DNA of 64,000 bases from Clostridium homopropionicum DSM 5847 (lineage in GTDB: Bacteria; Bacillota; Clostridia; Clostridiales; Clostridiaceae), in contig NZ_LHUR01000022.1 of assembly GCF_001263795.1 (NCBI RefSeq), positions 1 through 64,000 on the forward strand. Reading direction: 5' to 3'. Numbering within the stretch: the stretch's first letter is position 1; each line of letters begins with the position of its first letter. The translations under genes were made by a program, and so were the position numbers. The notes under the pieces are model-generated. The model did no database searches and had not been told where the DNA came from. It saw only the letters and a program-made list of their open reading frames with translations. Below are positions 41,131 through 49,756 of the stretch, one piece after another.

Positions 41131-41158
41131 ACTAAGCATTTGTAAAGAAATACTTAGT
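41131..41158. promoter_or_regulatory. Operator-like inverted repeat upstream of the defence operon
   Basis: ACTAAGCATTT (41131-41141) and AAATACTTAGT (41148-41158) match at 10 of 11 positions around a 6-bp spacer. A further half site, CTTAGTA, sits inside the promoter spacer near 41185. The layout fits a dimeric repressor, probably the HTH protein encoded 100 bases downstream. Confidence 0.55.
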
Positions 41159-41174
41159 ATTTTTAGATTATTGA

Positions 41175-41203
41175 TTGAAATTCGCTTAGTAAATTGCTAT
41201 AAT
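41175..41203 (+). promoter_or_regulatory. Promoter of the defence operon
   Basis: TTGAAA (41175-41180) and TATAAT (41198-41203) are separated by exactly 17 bases. The start codon of the HTH gene is 54 bases further. A CTTAGTA half site lies between the two hexamers. Confidence 0.75.
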
Positions 41204-41256
41204 TAGTAAATACGCATCAATAAAAACCATCCAATAGTGCTTGGAGGGCGTTAAAA

Positions 41257-41475
41257 ATGGCATTTAGTTATAATAAACTATGGAAGCTTTTAATTGATAA
41301 AAAGATGTTGAAAAAGGATTTAATGGAAAGAACAAATTTAACTTCAACAACGTTAGCAAAAATGGGTAAAGATTTACCGGTAAGCATGGATGTGTTAGGA
41401 AGAATCTGTAAAGCTCTTGAAGTTAACATAGGCGATATCGTTGACTACATCGATGATGATACTCCGAAGAAATAA
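41257..41475 (+). CDS. Cro/CI-type HTH regulator (HTH_26 / YozG-like)
   Basis: A 72-residue helix-turn-helix protein (FSYNKLWKLLIDKKMLKKDLMERTNLTSTTLAKMGKDLPVSMDVLGRICKALEVNIGDIVDYIDDD). The YNKLWKLLIDK.M.K.DL........T..KM.....VS...L..IC..L.C...DI.... pattern is the XRE variant seen as YozG/HTH_26. It is the first gene of the rightward operon and probably represses it through the inverted repeat at 41131-41158. No CI-like phage repressor is seen elsewhere, so it might also affect the divergent prophage promoter. Confidence 0.85.
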   Translation: MAFSYNKLWKLLIDKKMLKKDLMERTNLTSTTLAKMGKDLPVSMDVLGRICKALEVNIGDIVDYIDDDTPKK

Positions 41476-41498
41476 AATTATTGAAGGGGGCGCAATGT

Positions 41499-42737
41499 AT
41501 GAAAAAGTTATGCTTTGGTACTTTTGCAACAATTTTAAAGAAATGCATGGCTAAAAGAGTTACACAAAAACGATTGTGTGGTACCATGCTTCTTTCTATT
41601 GCGCCCACTTATGATATTAGTGGTGAAGATGGTACCGTTTCAGATTTAATACTAGGCAAAAAAAATTTATCCCCAATAGTAACTGAAACAGCTCCTGATG
41701 TAGATCCTCACGATATTTCAGATTACTTTAAGCAAAACATTCTCCAGATGTTGAATAGTAATAAGAGAAGCCTAATCGTTTTAGCCCTAAAAGACATTAT
41801 TGCATCTGATAACTCTATCGAGCCTGATACAATTGTTGAAATAGTAAACCGCATGACAAAGGAAGATATCATAAAGCGTAATTCCTTTGTATTGGAGGAC
41901 TTCCTTGCAGGAATCCTACTTTATACAGTGCTTTACGTCGAAAATCGAAATTGCGAAGGCAGTGTTAGTGAGATAACAGATGAGTACATACATTCCTTTG
42001 AAGATAAAAAATTAGACATAAGCTTCATTACGGCATATAGTAATTTGATTCCAGAGACTGCTTACGAAATTGCGATTGACGCCCACTCTCTCGTGTTGCT
42101 TGCAGAAACAGGGGGCAAATGCCAAAAGTGCGGAAGAGTTTTAGGTATTAAAAAAGAAGGCAATGACATTAACTACGCTAAAGTCGTTCGCCTTTCAGAA
42201 ACGGATGAAGTGCTTCTGTGTGTTGAGTGTGAACGCGAAATCCAGAGTGCCTCCGAAGAAGAGAAATTGGCTTTGCTTTCGGACAAGCGTGACCTGGAAA
42301 ATCTTATGATAGCAAGGGATGCTACTTCGCGATATACACTAGAAAAACAAATTGAACAAGTACTTCGGGAAGTAGATTTAATGGATGTTACCGATGATAC
42401 ACAGCTAAAAATCAAGCCTGTTAAGGTTGAGAATAAAATTACCGAAAAGCGGTTGAAGGATCGGGTGCTGTTTGATGTCAGGCAGTTATATGAGGGGGTA
42501 AACGATTCATTATATCGGCTAGCTGGTGAAAACAGATTAAACGTTGATAGGTTTGCTAAAAGCATTAGACGGATGTATGAAGATGCAAGTGAATCACATA
42601 TATCACAAAGCGAAATTTACTATCTGCTTGTTGAAACATTGTTTGAAAAGACAGGCCGCAAATATAGAGGAGCGTGTGAGATTATAATCTCCTACTTCGT
42701 ACAAAGGTGTGAGGTGTTCGATGAGGTTACCAAATAA
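41499..42737 (+). CDS. ABC-three-component-type effector with a zinc-cluster (HNH-like) region
   Basis: A 412-residue protein. The N-terminal 55 residues contain CGTMLLSIAPTYDISGEDGTVSDLILGKKNLSP. A helical region follows (about 60-185). A Cys4 cluster (KCQKCGRVLGI...EVLLCVECEREI, about 205-245) looks like the frame of an HNH nuclease or zinc ribbon. The C-terminal 150 residues (about 275-410) are helical. It sits upstream of a small protein and a DUF2326 ATPase with overlapping genes, the order described for ABC-3C conflict systems (Krishnan, Aravind and colleagues). It is the likely effector; its activity is not shown. The ATG at 41499 is chosen by GAAGGGGG upstream. Confidence 0.65.
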   Translation: MKKLCFGTFATILKKCMAKRVTQKRLCGTMLLSIAPTYDISGEDGTVSDLILGKKNLSPIVTETAPDVDPHDISDYFKQNILQMLNSNKRSLIVLALKDIIASDNSIEPDTIVEIVNRMTKEDIIKRNSFVLEDFLAGILLYTVLYVENRNCEGSVSEITDEYIHSFEDKKLDISFITAYSNLIPETAYEIAIDAHSLVLLAETGGKCQKCGRVLGIKKEGNDINYAKVVRLSETDEVLLCVECEREIQSASEEEKLALLSDKRDLENLMIARDATSRYTLEKQIEQVLREVDLMDVTDDTQLKIKPVKVENKITEKRLKDRVLFDVRQLYEGVNDSLYRLAGENRLNVDRFAKSIRRMYEDASESHISQSEIYYLLVETLFEKTGRKYRGACEIIISYFVQRCEVFDEVTK

Positions 42738-42960
42738 AGTAATTCCCTATACTAATAGCGTTATTGCTCTTTTTCCGGATATCTTAGAGGCATTAACGCA
42801 ACAGGACATGTCCCCTAAAGAGTTGTTTGAAATAACAGCTTCTCGTAAAAAGGACTTAGCTGATTTTCTAAGTGCTTTAAACTGTTTGTTTGCATTAGGT
42901 AAAATTGAATTAATTGAGGAAGGGAGGGTGCTTCGCTATGTTAAAGGAAATTCAGTGTGA
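42721..42960 (+). CDS. ABC-three-component middle component (small)
   Basis: A 79-residue protein (MRLPNKVIPYTNSVIALFPDILEALTQQDMSPKELFEITASRKKDLADFLSALNCLFALGKIELIEEGRVLRYV). It resembles a winged-helix ABC-3C middle component (MC6-like): NKVIPY..S.I..FP.IL..L....MS...L.........L..F...L..L.ALGKIEL....RVL.YV. The ATG at 42721 overlaps the effector by 17 bases, and the C-terminus overlaps the ATPase start by 23. It is thought to bridge effector and ATPase. Confidence 0.75.
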   Translation: MRLPNKVIPYTNSVIALFPDILEALTQQDMSPKELFEITASRKKDLADFLSALNCLFALGKIELIEEGRVLRYVKGNSV

Positions 42961-44578
42961 TAAATTTGCACCGGATCATCGAGTTATCCGGTTTAACTCT
43001 GGTCTAAATACAGTTTTAGGTAGTGCAGGTGGTAGTAATGCAATCGGAAAATCAACATTTCTATGGATTATAGATTATGTATTCGGCGGTGAAAGCTACT
43101 ACTCCCTAACTGATGATATAAAAAAGGAAATAGGTTCGCATATCATCTATTTCACTTTCGAGTTTGATGAACAACCATACTATTTCTATAGAAGTACGGA
43201 TGATCCTAAAAATGTATATCGGAGTGATGAAGAGGGCCATTTCATTACAAAATTATCGCTAGAAGATTTTCGGAAATTTCTGTTTCAGGAATATAAAATT
43301 GGGATTCCTTCCCTTGCATTTTCAGAAATAACCGAGCGTTTTTTCCGTATCTATGGCCGTGAAAATACACTTGAAAAGTATCCGTTGCTTGTAAAACCTC
43401 GTGAACAGGATGAAAAGGCTGTAGATTTTCTATTAAAGCTATTCGGGCACTATAGAATTCTTGCTTCTATAAGAAGTATGGAGGAAGAACTCGGAATTAA
43501 GTCTTCACAACTTAAATCTCGCCAGCGCCAAAAGGTTGACATAGAGAAAATTGAGAGTAACCAAAAAACAATAGAGTCGTTGAGGAATAGACTTCAAAAG
43601 CTAATGAAAAATAGTGAAGAAGCTCAATTAGCCTTGTTTGGATTTGACACTCAGGCGTTTGAGAGAATAACAGCAATTCAAAAAGAATTAAATAGCTTTG
43701 TTCGCAAGCGTAATCGCCTCCAATCACAACTTAGTGCTATAAAGAGCAATATTGCTGATAACAAAGTAGACACCGCAAGTGAATTTGATTCCTTGGTACA
43801 TTTTTTCCCAAACACTAATATAAAAACTTTTGAAGAGATTGAATATTTTCATAAGAAAATTAGGGAAATCCTTGGCGAAGAAATGAATCAGGAAATCGAA
43901 CGATTACAACCGTTAATCAATCAGTATGATCAAGAGATTATGCGACTTAATCGAAAAATTGAAGAGTCTGGTCTTGCAAAAGAGATGTCTGAGAGAGTAC
44001 TATCTCAGTGTGTTAATGTGTCTAAAAGTATTGATAAGCTTGAGGAAGAAACAGCGGAATTGATTCATCAAAAAGAGCTTCAGGATGCACGAGCTGATGC
44101 AGAACAAATACTTGAAAAACTGTTGCAGCAACAAACTGAAAAATTGGATGAAATACAAGATGACATAAATCTGCGCATGAATAAAATTAACGGTGTAGTA
44201 ACTGAGGAACAGGAAACTGCCCCTCTTTTGTATATCACTCCTCAAAAGGAGATCGTCTTTGAAACACCTAGCAATACAAGTGAGGGAACAGCATACAAGA
44301 GCCTTGTTGTGTACGATTTAAGCATACTTGAATTACGTCCAATCCCTGCACTTATCCATGATTCAAATATTTTAAAGCGTATCGAGGATGTTCATCTGGA
44401 ACTCATATTGGAACGTTATCAGACCAGTAGACGTCAGGTTTTTATTGCATTTGATAAAGCTGACTCTACAACTACAAAGGCTCATAAAATCTTAGAAGAG
44501 ACAGCAATCTTACGCTTATCGGACGGAAATGAATTATTTGGTCGTTCGTGGAGTAAATACGAATCGAATGATTATTAA
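42938..44578 (+). CDS. DUF2326 ABC-type ATPase (ABC-three-component system)
   Basis: A 546-residue RecF/SMC-like ATPase. The N-terminus is MLKEIQCDKFAPDHRVIRFNSGLNTVLGSAGGSNAIGKSTFLWIIDYVFGG, with Walker A GGSNAIGKST at residues 31-40. A long coiled coil runs from about 180 to 400. The C-terminus (VVYDLSILELRPIPALIHDSNILKRIEDVHLELILERYQ...RQVFIAFDKAD) holds the Walker B / D-loop region. DUF2326 ATPases are the ABC-3C sensor-motor. The ATG at 42938 follows GGGAGGG; the next gene starts 19 bases after the stop. Confidence 0.85.
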   Translation: MLKEIQCDKFAPDHRVIRFNSGLNTVLGSAGGSNAIGKSTFLWIIDYVFGGESYYSLTDDIKKEIGSHIIYFTFEFDEQPYYFYRSTDDPKNVYRSDEEGHFITKLSLEDFRKFLFQEYKIGIPSLAFSEITERFFRIYGRENTLEKYPLLVKPREQDEKAVDFLLKLFGHYRILASIRSMEEELGIKSSQLKSRQRQKVDIEKIESNQKTIESLRNRLQKLMKNSEEAQLALFGFDTQAFERITAIQKELNSFVRKRNRLQSQLSAIKSNIADNKVDTASEFDSLVHFFPNTNIKTFEEIEYFHKKIREILGEEMNQEIERLQPLINQYDQEIMRLNRKIEESGLAKEMSERVLSQCVNVSKSIDKLEEETAELIHQKELQDARADAEQILEKLLQQQTEKLDEIQDDINLRMNKINGVVTEEQETAPLLYITPQKEIVFETPSNTSEGTAYKSLVVYDLSILELRPIPALIHDSNILKRIEDVHLELILERYQTSRRQVFIAFDKADSTTTKAHKILEETAILRLSDGNELFGRSWSKYESNDY

Positions 44579-44597
44579 CATAGGAGGATCAAAAGAA

Positions 44598-47051
44598 ATG
44601 GCTGCAATTGATGATTTATTGCGCCAAATTCCGGACACTTCCTTGCGTAGCCGCTTGGAACAGGAATTTGCCCGCATTTCAAAAAATAAAAAATTTGGAC
44701 TCGTATTTGAGGAGCATATCCCAGAATGTACTCCTCTTTACAACGTTCCTATCAAACGCGGTTCGACAGTTGCGTTAAAAACTGGCCACATTAATGATGT
44801 ATATACAGTAATAAAAATAGATGGTGATTCTGCTATTTGCCGTAATAAAACAACAGGGGATATAATGAACTCCCCACTTATGAAGTTAGTTTCAGTTGCT
44901 CAGTTTGGGGAACCGATATTTCCTACTCTTCAGCCAATTGATTCTGTAGAAAATGCGCCTGATAGTAATTTATGGCATTCAATCATTGAAGCAGATAATT
45001 ACCATGCACTTCAGTTACTAGAATATCTCTACCCCAAGAAGGTTGATTGTATTTATATTGATCCACCATACAACACAGGTGCGCGGGATTGGAAATACAA
45101 TAATGATTACGTAGATTCTAGTGATAACTGGCGCCATAGCAAATGGCTTTCAATGATGCAAAAAAGATTAAAAATTGCTAGAAGGATATTGAACCCTGAT
45201 ACGGGTATATTGATTGTTACAATCGATGAGCACGAAGTTCATCATCTTCGCACTTTACTTGCGGAGCTTTTCCCTGAGGCTCATATTCAGATGGTAACTG
45301 ACGTAATTAATTATAAAGGCGTATCACAGGGACATTTTGCTCGAGTTGAGGAGTATATTATTTATGTTTTTATGCCGATGGCGAATATTTCAAGTTGGTA
45401 CGATAGAATGCTTGGCGAAAACGATACTTTTTCTAAAAAGGTAACATGGGCATCTTTACTTAGACGAGGCAGTGATTCATATAGGCAAGATTCACCTAAT
45501 TTATACTATCCAATATTAATTGATGAAGAAAATAGCCGGGTTGTCAAGGCTGGGGATGTTTTACCATTAGGAGAACACCCTGATTACGATGCTACTATAG
45601 ATGGATATAAAGCAGCATGGCCCGTTCGAACTGATTTATCAGAAGGCCGATGGTCAATGAGCAATGAAACTTTAAATAAGATGATAGAGCTTGGATATGT
45701 TTCTGTTGGAAAATTCGATCCTAAGCGAAAGACATGGCCTATTAAATATTTGTTTAAGAAACAACGCGAACAGATTGAACGTGGAGAGATAATCATAACT
45801 GGGCGTAACAATGTTACTGGAGCCGTTGAGGTGGAATATGCTGGAGAGACAAATCAGCTCGTCCGAACTGTTTGGTACCGAAACTCTCACAATGCAGGAA
45901 CATATGGAACTGACATGATTACAAGTATACTCAATAAACCCAATACATTTTCTTTCCCTAAATCACTTTATGCGGTACATGATGCGCTTGGTGTGGTAAT
46001 TAAAGATAACCCAAATGCTCTCATTGTTGATTTCTTCGCTGGGAGTGGTACGACTCTCCACGCCGTGAATCTATTGAACGCTGAGGACAGCGGTCACAGG
46101 CGATGCATACTAGTTACCAACAATGAAGTTTCTGTTGACGAGGCACGGAATTTACAAAGGAGCGGCTATCAGCCGGGTGACCCTGAATGGGAAAAACAGG
46201 GAATTTGCCGAGCAGTAACTTGGCCGAGGACAAAATATAGCACCCTTGGCAATCGTGACGACGGTACGGTCTTGACAGGCGATTACTTTACAACCCTGAC
46301 TGAAACAAAAGAAGTTGAACGCTCATTCTATCAACTTGGCTTTGCTGAAGACTTCGAAGTTCTAAAGAGCAGTGCCAAGAAGCAGCTTGTCTCTTTGCTT
46401 CGTAGCAAGGAAGGAAAAACGCAACTTCCACAAACGTTGGTAAAAGCGGATAGTAAATTCATCGTTTCGGATAAACATACGGCATCGATTCTTTTTGATG
46501 TAAATGCTGTTGATGAATGGTTGGATGAGCTGGAAGGTCAAGACCACATCATAGACTTTTACATTGTTGTTAAGGAAGCAGCGGTATTCAAGAGAATTAA
46601 AGCGAAGGTTTCCGACTTGCTCGGCCTTATAAATGTAACATCACAAGTTAAGCGTCCAATGAGCGAAGGCTTTCCAACCAACGTAGAATACTACAAGCTG
46701 GATTTCTTGGATAAAACCAGCGTGTCACTGGGGCAACAGTTCCGTGAAATATTACCCTTACTTTGGCTTAAATCTGGTGCAATCGGTAAGCGGCCTGAAG
46801 TAAGTAGCAATGAGGAACCGGAAATGTTAATTCTACCGCAGAACGGCTTCGCTATTCTAATTGATGAAACAAAGTATGCTGAGTTTGCTGAAAAACTTTC
46901 GGAGGAAGATAATATTAGAGTTATCTATTTCGTCACCAACTCCGAGGAAGCCTTCCGCGAAATGACTTCGGGAGTTAAAGCAAATAACACATACCAACTA
47001 TATCGTGATTACATCGATAACTTTGTATTAGGGAGCAGGAGGGATTCATAA
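44598..47051 (+). CDS. Type III restriction-modification methyltransferase (Mod)
   Basis: An 817-residue N6-adenine methyltransferase of the beta class. DPPYNTG is at about 155-161, before VDFFAGSGTTLHAVNLL (SAM-binding, about 478-495). The region between (about 190-470) would be the target-recognition domain (NYKGVSQGHFARVEEYIIYVF...). A C-terminal half of about 300 residues is larger than in many Mod proteins. The ATG at 44598 has AGGAGG 10 bases upstream. It modifies the recognition site and directs the Res helicase-nuclease encoded immediately after. Confidence 0.9.
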   Translation: MAAIDDLLRQIPDTSLRSRLEQEFARISKNKKFGLVFEEHIPECTPLYNVPIKRGSTVALKTGHINDVYTVIKIDGDSAICRNKTTGDIMNSPLMKLVSVAQFGEPIFPTLQPIDSVENAPDSNLWHSIIEADNYHALQLLEYLYPKKVDCIYIDPPYNTGARDWKYNNDYVDSSDNWRHSKWLSMMQKRLKIARRILNPDTGILIVTIDEHEVHHLRTLLAELFPEAHIQMVTDVINYKGVSQGHFARVEEYIIYVFMPMANISSWYDRMLGENDTFSKKVTWASLLRRGSDSYRQDSPNLYYPILIDEENSRVVKAGDVLPLGEHPDYDATIDGYKAAWPVRTDLSEGRWSMSNETLNKMIELGYVSVGKFDPKRKTWPIKYLFKKQREQIERGEIIITGRNNVTGAVEVEYAGETNQLVRTVWYRNSHNAGTYGTDMITSILNKPNTFSFPKSLYAVHDALGVVIKDNPNALIVDFFAGSGTTLHAVNLLNAEDSGHRRCILVTNNEVSVDEARNLQRSGYQPGDPEWEKQGICRAVTWPRTKYSTLGNRDDGTVLTGDYFTTLTETKEVERSFYQLGFAEDFEVLKSSAKKQLVSLLRSKEGKTQLPQTLVKADSKFIVSDKHTASILFDVNAVDEWLDELEGQDHIIDFYIVVKEAAVFKRIKAKVSDLLGLINVTSQVKRPMSEGFPTNVEYYKLDFLDKTSVSLGQQFREILPLLWLKSGAIGKRPEVSSNEEPEMLILPQNGFAILIDETKYAEFAEKLSEEDNIRVIYFVTNSEEAFREMTSGVKANNTYQLYRDYIDNFVLGSRRDS

Positions 47052-49559
47052 ATGAGAGATATACTATTTCCTTTTCAGGAAACAGCCCTTGGTGAACTGC
47101 ATTCTGCAATTAAAGATGCTCATGCAGTGTGGCGTGAAAATAAGCCTCAGATAATCTCGTTTTCCGCACCTACTGGTTCGGGAAAAACTATTATTATGAC
47201 GACTCTTTTTGAGGAAATACTCTATGGTAACGAGGACAACATCGGAGATCCAGATTCAGTTTTTGTTTGGCTTTCCGATTCACCAGAGCTCAATGAGCAA
47301 ACACGGCTAAAAATTGAAAGCAAGTCGGATAAAATCCGTGTTAGAGACTTAGTGACTATAGATTCAAATTTTAGTGCTGAGTATCTCGAAGGTGGTTGCG
47401 TTTATTTTCTAAATACACAAAAACTAGGTTCTGATAAGCTACTGACTTCAACATCTGATAAGCGTCAGTATTCTATATGGGAAACCCTTACTAATACTGC
47501 AAAACAGATTCCTAAAAAGTTTTATGTGGTGATAGATGAAGCACATAGAGGAACTTATACCTCTGTGCAAGCAGAAAATAAGGCTCAATCTATCATGCAA
47601 AAATTCATTAAGGGTAGTGAAGATGACGGTCTTTGCGTCATGCCTTTAGTTATAGGTGTAACTGCAACCCCTCAGAGATTTGATAACTTAATTGCCGGAA
47701 CGACTTCAACGGTTCAAAAAGTCATCGTTCCACCTGAGCTTGTTCGTGAGTCAGGTCTTTTGAAAGATAGAATTATTATTCACTATCCAGATATTCAATT
47801 CAATGCTGATATGACCATGTTTAAAGGGGCAGTTGATAATTGGCGCAAAAAATGCACTCATTGGAAGACTTACTGTGAGCGCGAAGATGAAAAAGTGATA
47901 AACCCTATTCTTGTTATTCAAGTTGAAGATGGAAATGATCGTATAGCAACCCAAACCGATTTGGGGGCTTGCATCGATTTACTAGAAGAAACGCTGGGAC
48001 GCAAATTACAGCCTGGAGAAGCGGTACATACTTTCAATGACCATGGAACTCTTAAAATACGTGACGTTGAAATTCAGCAAATTGAAGCCTCTCGAATTCA
48101 GGAGGATGAAAGTGTATTAATCGTATTCTTCAAAATGAATCTTTCCACAGGTTGGGATTGCCCACGAGCTGAAACGATGATGTCATTCCGCAGTGCACAA
48201 GATTATACTTATATCGCTCAGTTGCTGGGACGTATGATACGTACGCCTTTGGCAAGACGGATTTCTTCCGACGCAGAGCTTAATAGTGTCAGCCTATTTC
48301 TTCCATACTTTGATGAAGAAACAGTGAAAAATGTAGTCAATGCTTTGCGTGACAGCGAGGCTGCTATGCCCACTGAAACAGGTACCAGTAAAGAGCTTGT
48401 TACACTTGGACGAAACCTTGCCTATTCCGATGTATTTGAGGCAATGGATAACCTCATAACTTATCGGATAGATTCATCTCGAAAGCAGGCACCACTTAAA
48501 TTATTAATACAGCTTTCCCGTGCGCTGACAATGGATGGTATCGACTTAGGGGCGCAGAAAGCTGTTAAAAATGCAGTTTTATCAAAAATGGATGATGAGA
48601 TATCACGGATAAAAGAAAGCGGAGACTTTGACACTCGAGGGGCTTCAATTACTGGTTTTGCTCTCGGTACACTGATATTTGAATACGGAGACAATGCCTA
48701 TTCCTTTGATGAAGAAACACAGACAATGACCATGTCCGATTTTGATATTTCCCGACATTTTGAGCAAGCCGGAAAGTTGTTGGGAGAGGGTTTACACAAG
48801 GAATATTGGATTCGTCATAGTACCCGAGACCATATTGATGTAAAAAAAGAAATCATCATTCTTACACATGATACTGATGCAATGGAAAGGATTAATGACT
48901 ATGCTGAGGAAGAATTCATAACACTGTACGAAAACAACAAGCGATCCATTGCTAGACTTAGCGAGGCACGAAAGAATGTCTATGAAAGATTAACTAATGC
49001 TTCTGTACAACCGATATCTGTACCATGGATACTACCAGATTCAATCGATTTTTCTATACCAGATAATAGCATAAAATTTGAGCAGCATCTTTATTGTTCT
49101 GAGGATGGCACATTTGAAACATCACTGAATCCATGGGAAAGCGGAGTTGTTACAGAAGAGCTTAACAATGGTGCTGTATGCTGGTTACGTAATCTTGACC
49201 GCAAAAAGTGGTCACTAGAAATCCCTTACGAAGTCAGCGGTGTCACCACTCCTATGTTCCCGGATTTAGTTATTGTTAGATCTGATGCACAAGGTTATGT
49301 TTTTGATATTTTAGAACCACACGATCCTAGCCGAAAAGACAATTATCCTAAGGCAGTGGGTTTAGCAAAATTCGCAGAGAAGCATTGGGATATATTTGGC
49401 AGGATTCAGCTCATTCGACTTAAAAAAGGTGTAGATGGTCGTGAACATTTCTATCGACTAGATATGGGAAAAACAACGATTAGGAATAAAGTTCGTGGCA
49501 TAACATCAAACGAGGAACTGGATAGGATTTTCGATACAGATGCTGTACGAGAAGATTAA
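47052..49559 (+). CDS. Type III restriction enzyme (Res) helicase-nuclease
   Basis: An 835-residue superfamily 2 helicase. Walker A is FSAPTGSGKTIIM (about 39-49), the DEAH box YVVIDEAHRG (about 160), motif III GVTATPQRFD, and motif VI QLLGRMIRTPLARR. The C-terminal nuclease-like end has PMFPDLVIVRSDAQGYVFDILEPHDPS, a PD-(D/E)XK-like pattern with EPH in place of the usual ExK, so cleavage activity is uncertain. It is shorter than classical Res. The ATG follows the mod stop with no gap. Confidence 0.86.
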   Translation: MRDILFPFQETALGELHSAIKDAHAVWRENKPQIISFSAPTGSGKTIIMTTLFEEILYGNEDNIGDPDSVFVWLSDSPELNEQTRLKIESKSDKIRVRDLVTIDSNFSAEYLEGGCVYFLNTQKLGSDKLLTSTSDKRQYSIWETLTNTAKQIPKKFYVVIDEAHRGTYTSVQAENKAQSIMQKFIKGSEDDGLCVMPLVIGVTATPQRFDNLIAGTTSTVQKVIVPPELVRESGLLKDRIIIHYPDIQFNADMTMFKGAVDNWRKKCTHWKTYCEREDEKVINPILVIQVEDGNDRIATQTDLGACIDLLEETLGRKLQPGEAVHTFNDHGTLKIRDVEIQQIEASRIQEDESVLIVFFKMNLSTGWDCPRAETMMSFRSAQDYTYIAQLLGRMIRTPLARRISSDAELNSVSLFLPYFDEETVKNVVNALRDSEAAMPTETGTSKELVTLGRNLAYSDVFEAMDNLITYRIDSSRKQAPLKLLIQLSRALTMDGIDLGAQKAVKNAVLSKMDDEISRIKESGDFDTRGASITGFALGTLIFEYGDNAYSFDEETQTMTMSDFDISRHFEQAGKLLGEGLHKEYWIRHSTRDHIDVKKEIIILTHDTDAMERINDYAEEEFITLYENNKRSIARLSEARKNVYERLTNASVQPISVPWILPDSIDFSIPDNSIKFEQHLYCSEDGTFETSLNPWESGVVTEELNNGAVCWLRNLDRKKWSLEIPYEVSGVTTPMFPDLVIVRSDAQGYVFDILEPHDPSRKDNYPKAVGLAKFAEKHWDIFGRIQLIRLKKGVDGREHFYRLDMGKTTIRNKVRGITSNEELDRIFDTDAVRED

Positions 49560-49607
49560 ATAATGCATCTATCCTGTCTCCTCAACCTCAATAAAAAATC
49601 TAATCTG

Positions 49608-49640
49608 TCAACTCGACCCTATCGCTTTCAGGGCAGTTGA
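49608..49640 (+). terminator. Terminator of the defence operon
   Basis: TCAACT..CCCT pairs with AGGG..AGTTGA across a 9-base loop, about 50 bases after the res stop. A T-rich stretch (TATGTTTTCT) follows. The stem is imperfect in the middle. Confidence 0.5.
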
Positions 49641-49664
49641 TATGTTTTCTCAAAGAATAAAAAT

Positions 49665-49732
49665 AAGGGTCTCCCGACATTAACATCTACGGCAAAGTAG
49701 CCGTGAGAAAAGTTCAATGTCAGGAAGCCCTT
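49665..49732 (-). repeat. Imperfect inverted repeat between res and rlmD (terminator-like)
   Basis: Arms of 17 bases at 49665-49681 and 49716-49732 (AAGGGTCTCCCGACATT against AAGGGCTTCCTGACATT) enclose a smaller ACGGC-AAAGTA-GCCGT hairpin. On the minus strand it follows the rlmD stop by about 25 bases and ends in TTATTTTTATTC, fitting a terminator for rlmD. It also lies near where the element meets the chromosome. Confidence 0.55.
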
Positions 49733-49756
49733 TATTTATCCGTGTTTTGAATAACC

